Source: Nitriliruptoraceae bacterium
GTDB lineage: Bacteria > Actinomycetota > Nitriliruptoria > Nitriliruptorales > Nitriliruptoraceae
Direction: 5' to 3'
Assembly (NCBI GenBank): GCA_003565155.1
Contig: PXDB01000117.1
Location: 1 to 60,187 of the forward strand
Length of the DNA: 60,187 nucleotides
The notes under the pieces are model-generated. The model had not been told where the DNA came from, did not search any database, and saw nothing but the letters and a program-made list of their open reading frames with translations. The position numbers and the translations under genes are program-made. Numbering within the stretch: position 1 is the stretch's first letter; each line of letters begins with the position of its first letter. Positions 9,030 through 19,264 of the stretch are shown here, in pieces.

Positions 9030-9095
9030 GCGATCCGCCCGCGGTCCGTCCGCGATCCGCCCGCGATCCGCCTGCGGTCCGCCTGCGATCCGCAC
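9030..9095. repeat. Six tandem copies of an 11-bp repeat; otherwise featureless 350-base gap
   Basis: Six consecutive units of consensus GCGATCCGCCY (some with GCGGTCC) run head to tail. They sit in the roughly 350-base gap between the P450 start at 8935 and the giant wall protein at 9287. No gene or clear terminator was recognised in the rest of this gap. The array could be a protein-binding region or a simple slippage product. Confidence 0.85.
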
Positions 9096-9286
9096 GGGTG
9101 GGCACCCTCACGCGGCCCCGGGACGGGCGGTGGCGGACCGATCGCTCGTGAGGAACCGCTTGTGCGCCAGGGGGACGTGGCCGATCGGGGGCAGGACCCC
9201 GGTACGGCCGTGTCGGCCCCCGGCCGTTCGCGCGGCCGGTGCGGGGAGCTGTCGAGGAGTCGCATCCCGCTGGAGGGACGTAGCTG

Positions 9287-12200
9287 ATGACGCAGATGCT
9301 GGGCACCCAGGTAGCGCGGCACGAGGGTGCAGGTCCGACCGCGCCAGGGTCCTGTCGTTGGCGACGGGTGATGGCGACGACGCTGACGCTCCTGCTCCTC
9401 GTCACTCCGCTGGTCACGACCGCCACCCCTGCCCGGGCGAGCGGGCCCGCGCCCCAGGCGGACCTCTCGGTACCCGCCTCCGCACTGATCGGCAGTGCAC
9501 TCACCTTCACGGCCACCTTCGACAACACCGCCGACACCGGCTACGGGCCCTACATCGACCTCTACATGCCCACCCAGGGCACCAGCGGCGACCCGACCAC
9601 CACCCCGCCCGAACCGGCGGACGGGCTCGAGCTGACGGGCGCGACCTACCTCGGGGCACCCGTCACCACCATCGACCTCGAGCTGGCCTGTGATGGGACC
9701 GACACCCACCCCTTCACCGGCCAGACCATCACCTGCCCAGCCGACCTGGACACCGGCGACACCCTCCACGTCCTCGAGCTGCCCTTCGGCTCCTTCACGG
9801 GGAGCCAGCCCGCCGCAGCGGTCGAGCTCACCGCCGACGTCAGCGAGCTCGCCACCCTCGACACCCCCCTTCCCATCACCGCACGTGCCGGGTTCCGCTA
9901 CGGCTCCGACCCCCTCGACAACCCCGACACCGACCCGCCGATCCTCCAGGCGGTCGCGACCACCGCCGAGATCACCCCCGCGATCGCCCAGCTGGACAAG
10001 ACCTACAGTGGCCCGGAGAACGAGACGGCGACCGGTCCGAACTTCCCGCGCACCTGGACGCTGGAGCTGACCGTCGCCGACGGGCAGACCCTCGAGGACG
10101 TCACCCTCACCGACACGCTGCCGGACAACGTCGCCTACCTCTCCGCCACCCCCGGTGTCGCCAGCGGCACCCTGACCGACGAACCACCGGTCGGCGTGGC
10201 CTCCGACGCACCGGACGATGAGGTCGTCGCCGCGTTCGACGAGGTCGAGGGCAACGGCGGCGTGTCCGCAACCCTCGCCGTCGAGTTCTTCGTTCCCGAG
10301 GTGGACGCCGCGGGTGCTCCGGTCCTGTCCCCGACCACCGGCGCGTCCGAGCTCTCCCCGAACACCGGCCAGGCAGCAGGTTCCTGGGACCCGATCGATC
10401 CGCGCGACCCCACCACGGCCATCGACATCACCCCCTCCGGCCCGCTCCACACGCTCATCGACCGGTCCCTCGCCATCCAGAAGTCCGTCTCGGTGATCGA
10501 CGGGCCGAACACGGAGGGGACCTCCCCCGCCGACACACTCGAGTGGACCCTCGACTTCCAGGTCTCGGACTTCTACACCTTCGACGACCTCGTGGTCGAA
10601 GACGTGCTCTCCGACGGCCAGTCGATCGACGCCACCTTCACCCCGACCCTCACCTTCGACGACGCGGCCGGCTCCGCCTCCGACGTCGACCTGGACCCCT
10701 ACGTCACCGTCGACACCGATGCTGCCCCGAGCTGCGACGACGACGGGAACATCGCCTACGACATCGCGCTGTCCGACGCGGTCGCCGCTGCCGTGCCTGC
10801 CACGGGCGGGGTGCTGACCGGCGGGCTGGTGGACGGCACCGATGACGGGCCCACCGCGGGCACCATCACCTTCCGTACCGTCATCGACGACGCCTACCGC
10901 TGCCTCGACAACGGGCAGGCCGTCGACTCGAACGACCGTATCTCCAACACCGTCACCATCGCCGGCGCCGTCCTCGACAACGACACGGGTGTGCCCACCG
11001 GCCACACCGTCACCGACGGATCCGGCGACAGCGTCACGATCGTGGTCCCCACCCTGTCCAAGGACATCTACGCCCGCAACGGCGACACCGGCGACACCGG
11101 CCCGCAGTTCGCCGCCGGCGATCGCATCACCTACCGGCTGACCACCACCCTGCCGATCACCAACTTCGAGGACGTGGCCCTCCTCGACTTCCTCCCCCTG
11201 CCCACCCTCGACGCCACCGAGGTCACCGACACCACCCGGCTCTCCGAGCCGCCCAGCGCGACCCCGCCCCCGGCAGGTGCCGTGTCCTTCGGGCCCGCCG
11301 AGACCCTCGCCGACGCCGCCGGCGGTCCCGGACACGCCCCCACCCTCTCCGTGGATCCGGACGGCAACAGCCTCACCTTCGACTACAGCCCCGACCTCCA
11401 GGACCAGGACGGCCAGGGCGCCGCGACCATCGATCTGCTCTTCACCGTGACCCTCACCGACGAACCCTTCGCTGACGGGCTGTTCCTCACCAACCAGGCA
11501 CGGCTGCTCTACGCCGACAGCTTCGCCGACGTCGACGCCCGTGACGAGATCGTCCAGTTCCAACTGACCAACCCGGTCCTCGACCTGACCAAGGGTGCCG
11601 TCGCCGTCGACGGTGGTGGCTCGCTCGCCGGCTCGGCCGGCCCTGGCGGACCGTGGGACCCCTCAGGCACCCCCCGGTTCACCGACCCGCTGACCTCCGA
11701 GGCACTGGAGGGCACCACCGTCGGCACCGACGTCACCGGTGCCTTCGTCGGCGACACCATCACCTACGCGATCGTGGTGGAGAACACCGGCTCCGGCCTC
11801 AACGGTGCCTTCGACGTCGCCGTCTCCGACGACCTGCCCGCCGGGATGGCCATCCCCTCCTCCGGCCTGCAGCTCCAGGTCACCGACGGCAACGGCGCCA
11901 CGCTCGACCACGCCGGCGACCTGTTCGCCTCCGAGCTCACCCTCGACGACCCGCTCCCCGCCTCCGACCCGGACAGCGGCGTCAACGTCGCGGTCATCAC
12001 CTACGAGCTCGAGGTCGACGACGCCGCCATGACCGAACAGCTGGTGAACGAGGCCACGCTCACCAACTACGCCGCCGCTGCGGGCGGGCCGTCCTACCCG
12101 GAACGCAGCGACGACGCGACCGTCACGATCGCCAGCCCCACGGTGTCCAAGACCCTGACCGACACGCTCGCGCCCCACACCACCTCCCCCGACGCGACCA

Positions 12201-15200
12201 TCGGTGAACAGGTCACCTACGAGGTCCAGGTCACCGTCCCACCCAGCGCCACCACCGACGTCGTCCTGCACGACCAGCTGCCGCCCGGTCTGGCCTTCGT
12301 CAGCTTCGATGAACTGTCCGCCGACGCCGACCTCAGCTCCGCACACGGCACCTTCAACGACATCCTCACCTCCCTTGGCACCTCCGATGTGACCAACGGC
12401 GGCCGTGCCGTGGACGTCGACCTCGGCGAGCTCACCAACGCCGGTTCCTCCCCCGCCACGCTCACCTTCGCGTTCACCGCCGCGGTCCGCAACTTCCCCG
12501 GCAACCAGGACACCATGAACCCGAACCAGCGGCGCAACAGCGCCGCGCTCCTCGCGAACGGTGACACGCTCGCCGGCGGCCAGAGCGACGGGATCAGGAT
12601 CGTCGAACCGTCCCTCGAGGTGGTCAAGACCCTCGACCCGACCACTGCCGACGCCGGCGACACGCTCACCTACACCCTCGAGATCACCCACCCCGACGAC
12701 AGCCGCAACGCCACCGCCTACGACGTCGCCCTCCTGGACCTCATCCCCGACGGGCTGACCTACGTCACCGGCAGCTTCGCCCACGACGGCGGTACCGCCC
12801 CGGACGACCTCGACGACACGGACGTGCCGGAGCTGACCGCCGCCTGGGACAGCTTCGAGGTCGACGACACGTCGACGCTGACCTACGAGGTCACCGTCGA
12901 CGCCGACGCCGTGCTCGTGGGTGGTGCCAGCATCACCAACACCGCCGAGGTGACCTGGACCAGCCTCGACGGTGACCCGGCCTCCGCCTCACCCCACGTC
13001 GGCGACGACGTACAACGCACCGGGGACGGCGGCGTCAACGACTACACCGCCGACGACGACGCGACCCTCGACCCCATCCCCTCCGAGCTCACCAAGACCT
13101 TCGACGGTGGCGACCAGACCCACACCGTTGGTGATGACCTGACCATCGGCGAGACCGCTACCTACACCCTTGAGGTGGTCCTCCCCGAAGGCGACATCGG
13201 CACCGTCACCGTCACCGACGACCTGCCCGACGGGATGGCCTACGTCGGCAACAGTGTGACCATCGACGACGCCGGCTTCGGCGGCACACTCGGCACACCT
13301 GCCAGCCACCTCGACCCGGACGGTGGGGACAGCGGTGAGGCGCTCGTCCTCACCTTCGACGGCGACACCGGCGACGGTTCCGGGCCCGGGGTGAGCTCGA
13401 CCCCGACCTCCGGGACCACCGGAACGACCTTCAGCATCACCTACGACGCGATCGTGCTCGACGAGACCGACAACAGCGACGGGGAGGAACGCACCAACAG
13501 CGCCTGGGTGACGGTCGCAGGCGAGGACTCCGACCCGACCTCCGCCACCATCACGCTCGTCGAACCGGACGTGGAGATCGACAAGCGCTTCGACCCGGAC
13601 GAGGCCGCCGCCAACGACACCACCACCGTCACCCTCGCCGTCACCAACGGCGGGACGTCCGACGCCTTCGACCTGGAGGTGGAGGACACCCTGGACGCGG
13701 CGGTGTTCACCGACGTCACCATCACCGCCGTGGAGGCCGGCTGGGACGACCAGACCGCCACAGGACCGGCAGGCGACACCACCGTCACGTTCACCTTCGA
13801 CGGGCCGCTCGCCCCCGGCGACACCGCCACGTTCGAGATCGACGCGACCCTGGTCGCTGACCTGCACGAGAACGCCGCCGTGCCCGGCAGCCACACCAAC
13901 ACCGCCACCGTCGCCGCTGCGTCCGTTCCCGACGGCACCTCCGACGAGCGCCGCACCTACAGCGACGAGGACAGCGACGACCTCGCACTGATCGTCCCGG
14001 ACCTGGTCACCACCAAGACCGGACCGACCGCCGTCACCCCCGGGCAGACCTTCACCTACACCATCGAGGTGGAGAACGTCGGCGACCGTGACGCCTCCGG
14101 TGTCGTCATCACCGACGAACTCGCCGACCGCCCCTGGCTGACCTACGACGACAGCAGCGACGACGGCAGCTTCGACCCCGCCGGTGGTGCGAACGGTGTC
14201 GTCACCTGGAGCATCGGCGACCTCGCCGCAGGTGCTACCGCCACCGTCACCATCGACCTGACCGTCGATCCGACCGTGCCGGTCGGCACCGACGGGGCGA
14301 CCTTCACCAACACCGCCGACGCCCAGCACGACGGGTCCAGCGGACCGGACCCGACCCCGGAGAACAACGACGACGACCACACCGTCACCCTCGACGCGAC
14401 GATCGACGTGGCGCTCGACAAGTCCGCACAGTCCAGTGAGGTCGCCACCGGCGACACGCTCACCTACGACCTGACCGTCACCAACGTCGGCAACGAGGAC
14501 GTCGAGGACATCACCGTCACCGACACCCTCCCCGACCACACCACCTTCATCTCCGCCTCCGCCGGCGGCACCGAGGACGACGGCGAGGTCACCTGGACCG
14601 GCATCGACCTCGCCGCCGGCAGCGGCCCGGGTACCTCCACGACCCTGACCGTCACCATCGAGGTGGATGACACCGTCCCCGCCGGCCTGGACGGCGTGAC
14701 CAACAACGCCGCCGTCGACGCCCCCGGCGACGAGAACGCCACCAACGACGACGCGTCCACCACCACGCCCCTCGACGCCGCCCCCGCACTGACCATCGCC
14801 AAAGAGGATGACACCGCCGGCGGGCTCGTCGCCCCCGGTGACACGCTCACCTACACCCTCACGATCGCCAACGAAGGCGACCAGGGCGCCACGGGGATCG
14901 TCGTGACCGACACGCTTCCCGACGAGGTGGGCTTCGTCTCTGCCTCCGACGGCGGGTCCCACACCGATGGGGAGGTCACCTGGACGCTCAGCGAGGAGCT
15001 CGCCGCCGGCGACGACCGTGCGCTGACCGTGACCGTCGCGGTCGACGACACGCTTCCCGCCGGCACCGCCGAGCTGGTCAACCTCGCCGAGGTCACCGAC
15101 GACGGTGACAACTCGGACGAACCGACGGGCGACGACGACACGACCACCACCCGGCTGAACAACCCCGTCATCACCAAGGCGCTGACCGGCACCGGTGCGA

Positions 15201-18200
15201 CGCACACCTCCGGCAGCGAGCTCGTCGTCGGCGAGACCGCCACCTACACCCTCACCGTCCAGCTGCCCGAAGGCGACGACCTGGGGACGGTGACCGTCAC
15301 CGACCTCATCCCCGGGGGCATGGCCTATCTCCCCGGCACCGCAGCGCTCGATGCCGACGGCTTCGACGGGCAGCTCGCACTGAACGACGTGAACCTCGAC
15401 GGTGGCACACCCATCGAGGGGGCACCCCTGATCCTCACCTTCGAGGACGTGGAAGCGGCCACCGACGGCGATCCGGACACCGCCACCTTCGCCGTCACCT
15501 TCGACGCGCGGGTGCTCGACACCGCTGGCAACACCGACCAGACGGTGCGCACCAACACGGCCAGTGCGACCGTTGACGGGGTGACCGTCACCTCTAACGA
15601 CGTCCCCGTCACCGTGGTCGAACCGGAGCTGGCCCTCACCAAGACCTTCGGATTCCCCGACGCCGCCCCGGGGGACGATCCCGGGACCGCCGCGACGGGC
15701 GACACGCTCACCCTCGACCTGGAGGTGGAGAACACCGGCGACATCGACGCGTTCTCCCTGACGGTCACCGATCCGCTCGACAGCGACGCGTTCACCACCC
15801 CGATCCTGACCGCCACCCCCGCCGGATGGACGGCGACGATCGACACCTCCGGCACCGACCCGATCCTCACCGCAACCGGGACTGAGCTCGCGGCCGGCGA
15901 CAGCGTGACCATCAGCCTCGAGCTGGAACTCCGCCCCGGCTCGAGCCCCGGTGACACCTACGTCAACTCCGCCGAGGTCACCTGGCAGAGCCTGCCCGGG
16001 ACCGGACCGGACATCCGCGGGTACGGGCCCGCCATCGGTGACGACGCCTTCGACGTCTCCGTCCCCGACCTGCGGGTGGAGAAGACCCGTGACGGCACCG
16101 GCCTCGTCGAACCGGGCGATGAGGTCACCTTCGACATCTCCGTCCACAACGACGGGGGCCGTCAGGCCGTCGGCGTGTCGCTCACCGACACCCTCCCCGA
16201 CCACACCACCTTCGTCTCCGCCTCCGCCGGCGGCAGCCACGATGGTGGAGAGGTGACCTGGGATCTCGGCGAGATCGATGCCAGCGACAGGGCCACCGTC
16301 ACCCTCACCCTCGAGGTGGACGACCCGGTGCCCGCCGGGACCGCCACGCTGACCAACACCGCGACCGCCACCGATGACGGCACCCGCGGCAGCGACCCGA
16401 CCCCCGGCAACAACACCGACACCGCCGTGATCCCACTGGACGCGTTCGTGGACGTCGCGGTCACCAAGACCGCCGACGTGGCCGAGGTCACGCCCGGCGG
16501 GCAGATCACCTACACCCTCGAGGTGGTCAACCTCGGCAACGAAGGCGTCGCGGACGTCACCGTCACCGACCTCCTCCCCGACCACACCACCGTGGTGTCG
16601 GCCTCCTCCGGCGGCGCTGTAGACGACGGAGAGGTGAGCTGGACCGGTATCGAGCTGGAAGGGCTCGGCGACGACAACTCCACCACCCGCACGCTGACGG
16701 TCGAGGTGGACGACACCGTCCCCGCAGGTCTGGACACGCTGGTCAACACCGCCACCGTCGATGCGCCGGGGGACATCGACGACAGCAACGACGCGGACGA
16801 GGCGTCCGTCACCGTGGATGCCCGCCCAGACCTGCGTCTGACCAAAACGGTCGACGCCGGCACGGCCGCCACCGGTGACACGCTCACCTACACCTTCGTG
16901 GTCGACAACATCGGCGATCAGGCGGCGACGGGCGTGACCCTCATCGACCAACTGCCGGACGGCCTCAGCTATCAGAGCGCCACCGCCGGGGGCAGCCACG
17001 ACGGCGGTGAGGTCACCTGGATCTTCCCCGGGGCGCTGCCCGCCGGCGACGGTCTCACCGTCGAACTCACCGCGACCGTGGACTCCACGCTGCCGGACGG
17101 GACGACCGCGCTGACCAACACCGCGACCGTTGCCGACGACGGGACCAACGGCGCCGACCCCACCCCCGGCAACAACGCCGACGACGCCACCGTCACCACC
17201 GGTGCGGACCTCTCGGTAACGAAGGAGGCCGTGGATCCGCCCGTGCCGGGCGCGACCGTGAGCTATGACATCGTCGTCGCGAACGCCGGTCCCGAGACCG
17301 TCACCGCGCTGACGCTGGTCGACACCCTCCCGTCGGCGCTCAGCGATCCCGTCTTCACGCCCCAGACCGGCACGTACGACGAGGCGACCGCGCTGTGGGA
17401 TGGGGTGACCTTGGCGCCCGGTTCCACGATCGTGCTGCAGGTGACCGCCGATGTCGCACTGTCGACGACCGGTGAGATCACCAACGAGGTCGTTGTCAGC
17501 CCCGTCGATCACTCCGACCCCGACCACGGGAACAACGCGGCATCGACCACCGACCCGGTGGACCCACAGAACAGCCTGAGCGTGAGCAAGGACGCCAGCG
17601 ACGTCGATGAGGAGAGCCGCGAGGTCGACTTCACGATCGTCGTGAGCAACGACGGCCCGTCGAACGCCACTGGGGTCACCATCACCGACGTGCTGCCCGA
17701 TGGGCTCACCGTGGTCACCGTCGACGGCGACGAGGACGGTTGGGACTGCGACGTCGACGGTGCGACCGCCTCCTGCGCCCTCCCCGGCGCGCTGGTGCCC
17801 GGCGGCAGTGCGGCGGTGACGGTGACGGCGCACGCCGCTGAGGACGTGTCCGGCACCGTGGAGAACGTCGCGGTCGCCGAGGCGGGCGACACGGCCGTCG
17901 AGGACAGCGCGGCCGTCGACATCCCTGACGTGACCCCGGAGTCGGCCGCTCAGGAGGACGAGGCGCTCCCCGCGCAACTGGAGGGTTCGAAGCGCGCCGT
18001 GGCCCAGTCTGACGGGCAGGTCACGTGGGAGATCGCCGTCACCAACCAGGGTCAGCGTTCCACCTCGACCCCGATCGTGGTGATCGACGAGCTGGTGGAC
18101 GAGCTGGCCTTCGTCGCAGCTGCCGGCGATGGGTGGGCGTGCGAGGTGGAGGGGCAGGTGGTGACCTGTGCGCACGACGCTGCGCTGGAGGCCGGCGCCA

Positions 18201-18466
18201 CCTCCGTGCTGACGCTGGAGACGGCGGTCGACGCCCCGGACGGGACGACCCTGACCAACGTCGCGCGCGTCCTGGGAGCGGACGCTGCGCTCGAGGCGGA
18301 AGGAGCGGTGGTGGCCGGCTCGACCGCTACCAACAACCCGACCGGATCCGGACGCCTGGTCCGCACCGGTGTCGAAGCGGTGCCGCTGGTGCTGCTGGGG
18401 CTGCTCCTGCTCGCAGGCGGATCCGGGATCGTCCTCCGGCGTCGAGGACGTCCAGTCCGGCGCTGA
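9287..18466 (+). CDS. Giant secreted DUF11-repeat wall protein with sorting-like C-terminus
   Basis: A 3059-residue acidic, Thr/Asp-rich surface protein. Residues about 24-52 form a signal peptide (RWRR then a hydrophobic run ending PARAS). From about residue 236 on, roughly 19 Ig-like units of 120-190 residues each begin with a Lys motif (for example LTKTF, VSKTL, LDKSA) and carry the DUF11 core: GDTLTYTL, then VTDTLPDHTTFVSASAGG, then a closing NTA strand with D-rich linkers. Units start near residues 236, 398, 591, 767, 954, 1113, 1268, 1431, 1575, 1710, 1838, 1962, 2117, 2264, 2392, 2518, 2643, 2766 and 2900. The C-terminus LVRTG, hydrophobic helix and Arg-rich tail look like a degenerate LPXTG sorting signal. 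ATG 9287 has GGAGGG nine bases upstream. A stalk or adhesin role is inference. Confidence 0.85.
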   Translation: MTQMLGTQVARHEGAGPTAPGSCRWRRVMATTLTLLLLVTPLVTTATPARASGPAPQADLSVPASALIGSALTFTATFDNTADTGYGPYIDLYMPTQGTSGDPTTTPPEPADGLELTGATYLGAPVTTIDLELACDGTDTHPFTGQTITCPADLDTGDTLHVLELPFGSFTGSQPAAAVELTADVSELATLDTPLPITARAGFRYGSDPLDNPDTDPPILQAVATTAEITPAIAQLDKTYSGPENETATGPNFPRTWTLELTVADGQTLEDVTLTDTLPDNVAYLSATPGVASGTLTDEPPVGVASDAPDDEVVAAFDEVEGNGGVSATLAVEFFVPEVDAAGAPVLSPTTGASELSPNTGQAAGSWDPIDPRDPTTAIDITPSGPLHTLIDRSLAIQKSVSVIDGPNTEGTSPADTLEWTLDFQVSDFYTFDDLVVEDVLSDGQSIDATFTPTLTFDDAAGSASDVDLDPYVTVDTDAAPSCDDDGNIAYDIALSDAVAAAVPATGGVLTGGLVDGTDDGPTAGTITFRTVIDDAYRCLDNGQAVDSNDRISNTVTIAGAVLDNDTGVPTGHTVTDGSGDSVTIVVPTLSKDIYARNGDTGDTGPQFAAGDRITYRLTTTLPITNFEDVALLDFLPLPTLDATEVTDTTRLSEPPSATPPPAGAVSFGPAETLADAAGGPGHAPTLSVDPDGNSLTFDYSPDLQDQDGQGAATIDLLFTVTLTDEPFADGLFLTNQARLLYADSFADVDARDEIVQFQLTNPVLDLTKGAVAVDGGGSLAGSAGPGGPWDPSGTPRFTDPLTSEALEGTTVGTDVTGAFVGDTITYAIVVENTGSGLNGAFDVAVSDDLPAGMAIPSSGLQLQVTDGNGATLDHAGDLFASELTLDDPLPASDPDSGVNVAVITYELEVDDAAMTEQLVNEATLTNYAAAAGGPSYPERSDDATVTIASPTVSKTLTDTLAPHTTSPDATIGEQVTYEVQVTVPPSATTDVVLHDQLPPGLAFVSFDELSADADLSSAHGTFNDILTSLGTSDVTNGGRAVDVDLGELTNAGSSPATLTFAFTAAVRNFPGNQDTMNPNQRRNSAALLANGDTLAGGQSDGIRIVEPSLEVVKTLDPTTADAGDTLTYTLEITHPDDSRNATAYDVALLDLIPDGLTYVTGSFAHDGGTAPDDLDDTDVPELTAAWDSFEVDDTSTLTYEVTVDADAVLVGGASITNTAEVTWTSLDGDPASASPHVGDDVQRTGDGGVNDYTADDDATLDPIPSELTKTFDGGDQTHTVGDDLTIGETATYTLEVVLPEGDIGTVTVTDDLPDGMAYVGNSVTIDDAGFGGTLGTPASHLDPDGGDSGEALVLTFDGDTGDGSGPGVSSTPTSGTTGTTFSITYDAIVLDETDNSDGEERTNSAWVTVAGEDSDPTSATITLVEPDVEIDKRFDPDEAAANDTTTVTLAVTNGGTSDAFDLEVEDTLDAAVFTDVTITAVEAGWDDQTATGPAGDTTVTFTFDGPLAPGDTATFEIDATLVADLHENAAVPGSHTNTATVAAASVPDGTSDERRTYSDEDSDDLALIVPDLVTTKTGPTAVTPGQTFTYTIEVENVGDRDASGVVITDELADRPWLTYDDSSDDGSFDPAGGANGVVTWSIGDLAAGATATVTIDLTVDPTVPVGTDGATFTNTADAQHDGSSGPDPTPENNDDDHTVTLDATIDVALDKSAQSSEVATGDTLTYDLTVTNVGNEDVEDITVTDTLPDHTTFISASAGGTEDDGEVTWTGIDLAAGSGPGTSTTLTVTIEVDDTVPAGLDGVTNNAAVDAPGDENATNDDASTTTPLDAAPALTIAKEDDTAGGLVAPGDTLTYTLTIANEGDQGATGIVVTDTLPDEVGFVSASDGGSHTDGEVTWTLSEELAAGDDRALTVTVAVDDTLPAGTAELVNLAEVTDDGDNSDEPTGDDDTTTTRLNNPVITKALTGTGATHTSGSELVVGETATYTLTVQLPEGDDLGTVTVTDLIPGGMAYLPGTAALDADGFDGQLALNDVNLDGGTPIEGAPLILTFEDVEAATDGDPDTATFAVTFDARVLDTAGNTDQTVRTNTASATVDGVTVTSNDVPVTVVEPELALTKTFGFPDAAPGDDPGTAATGDTLTLDLEVENTGDIDAFSLTVTDPLDSDAFTTPILTATPAGWTATIDTSGTDPILTATGTELAAGDSVTISLELELRPGSSPGDTYVNSAEVTWQSLPGTGPDIRGYGPAIGDDAFDVSVPDLRVEKTRDGTGLVEPGDEVTFDISVHNDGGRQAVGVSLTDTLPDHTTFVSASAGGSHDGGEVTWDLGEIDASDRATVTLTLEVDDPVPAGTATLTNTATATDDGTRGSDPTPGNNTDTAVIPLDAFVDVAVTKTADVAEVTPGGQITYTLEVVNLGNEGVADVTVTDLLPDHTTVVSASSGGAVDDGEVSWTGIELEGLGDDNSTTRTLTVEVDDTVPAGLDTLVNTATVDAPGDIDDSNDADEASVTVDARPDLRLTKTVDAGTAATGDTLTYTFVVDNIGDQAATGVTLIDQLPDGLSYQSATAGGSHDGGEVTWIFPGALPAGDGLTVELTATVDSTLPDGTTALTNTATVADDGTNGADPTPGNNADDATVTTGADLSVTKEAVDPPVPGATVSYDIVVANAGPETVTALTLVDTLPSALSDPVFTPQTGTYDEATALWDGVTLAPGSTIVLQVTADVALSTTGEITNEVVVSPVDHSDPDHGNNAASTTDPVDPQNSLSVSKDASDVDEESREVDFTIVVSNDGPSNATGVTITDVLPDGLTVVTVDGDEDGWDCDVDGATASCALPGALVPGGSAAVTVTAHAAEDVSGTVENVAVAEAGDTAVEDSAAVDIPDVTPESAAQEDEALPAQLEGSKRAVAQSDGQVTWEIAVTNQGQRSTSTPIVVIDELVDELAFVAAAGDGWACEVEGQVVTCAHDAALEAGATSVLTLETAVDAPDGTTLTNVARVLGADAALEAEGAVVAGSTATNNPTGSGRLVRTGVEAVPLVLLGLLLLAGGSGIVLRRRGRPVRR

Positions 18467-18482
18467 GCAGCACGCTGGCGGA

Positions 18483-18516
18483 ACGCGGGGCCGGCCCATC
18501 CGGGCCGGCCCCGCGT
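18483..18516 (+). terminator. Terminator of the giant wall-protein gene
   Basis: A perfect 15-bp stem (ACGCGGGGCCGGCCC and its complement) with a 4-base loop ATCC begins 16 bases after the stop of the giant gene. There is no long T run, which is common in very GC-rich genomes. Confidence 0.7.
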
Positions 18517-18770
18517 GCTGGGGACGGTGCCGCGACGCCTACAGCGACGCGGCGTTGGCCGCCGCGGCCGCCGCGTCCACAGGCGCAGCGGCCACCTGCT
18601 GGCGACTGACGCCCAGCTGCGGGCTGTGCGTACGAGGCGCGACGCATCGTCGCGGTCACGCCGTGCGACGGTGTTGCCTCGCGTCTGGTGGCCATCCTCG
18701 GGGTGACCATCGTGACGGATGCCCCGGCTGCGGGCCGTCGGCCGCGTACCCACGGCCTGAGCGGTGCGCT

Positions 18771-18806
18771 GTCCCCGTGGGCGTCGCTGGCGACGCCCAC
18801 GGGGAC
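18771..18806 (-). terminator. Perfect 17-bp hairpin after the small membrane protein gene
   Basis: Two 17-base arms, beginning GTCCCCGTGG and ending CCACGGGGAC, are perfectly complementary with only two bases between them. It lies seven bases beyond the stop of the small - strand gene, so it probably ends that transcript. The tight loop would make it a cruciform-like palindrome in DNA. The sequence from 18517 to 18770 shows no recognisable gene. Confidence 0.65.
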
Positions 18807-18813
18807 CGGGTGC

Positions 18814-19038
18814 TCAGTCGTCGCTGTCGGTGTTCTCCACGACCGCGACCTCGCTGGCGAGCGCGAAGAAGGTCGGGGCCCAGAGCCCGACGAAGATGCC
18901 GAAGCGCTCGGCGTGGGCGGCGTCGCCGGAGCTCTTGGCCTTCCGCCAGGTGGCGATGCTGGCGAAGATCGATGCGAAACCGAGGATCTGGAGCAGGTCG
19001 CTGCTGATACCGAGTTGCTGCATGCGCTTGACGATCAT
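18814..19038 (-). CDS. Small membrane protein, unknown function
   Basis: A 74-residue protein opening MIVKRMQQLGISSDLLQILG with hydrophobic segments around residues 14-30 and 48-65, a short charged linker WRKAKSSGDAAHAERF between them, and an acidic tail ending TDSDD. No family is recognised. The ATG at 19038 is set by AGGGAG about eight bases upstream; the frame stays open further upstream but without a better start. A perfect hairpin lies on each side, so it is probably a single-gene transcript. Confidence 0.6.
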   Translation of the reverse strand: MIVKRMQQLGISSDLLQILGFASIFASIATWRKAKSSGDAAHAERFGIFVGLWAPTFFALASEVAVVENTDSDD

Positions 19039-19124
19039 GTGGGGACTCCCTGAAGGACGTATGGGGCCTTCGGGTTCGGAAGCCCTGCGGTGTTGGACCG
19101 CGGTGGCGGGTGCGATGACGCGGC

Positions 19125-19173
19125 TTGCCCCACGACGCTTCCCCCAGCAGTCGGGGGAAGCGTCGTGGGGCAA
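19125..19173 (-). terminator. Perfect 21-bp hairpin, likely terminator of the DoxX gene
   Basis: Two 21-base arms, starting TTGCCCCACGACG and ending CGTCGTGGGGCAA, are perfectly complementary around a 7-base loop AGCAGTC. The hairpin sits about 90 bases past the stop of the - strand DoxX gene and 87 bases before the start of the small membrane protein gene, so it probably insulates the two. Confidence 0.7.
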
Positions 19174-19264
19174 CGGTAGGGACGACGGTGAACTGCGGCG
19201 CGTGGTGGCCCCGGGCGGGCCGCCCGCCAGACCGCCAGCCGTCAGGCGGTCGATGCCGGTGGTC

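Noticed and set aside
9023..11563. 846-codon - strand frame over the start of the giant gene
   Set aside because: Shadow of the Asp/Thr-rich + strand coding; no family signature.
12989..18499. Very long open frame (1836 codons) opposite the giant wall protein
   Set aside because: It mirrors the repeats of the + strand gene, has a Gly/Val/Arg/Asp composition typical of antisense frames in GC-rich DNA, and no domain or start signal.
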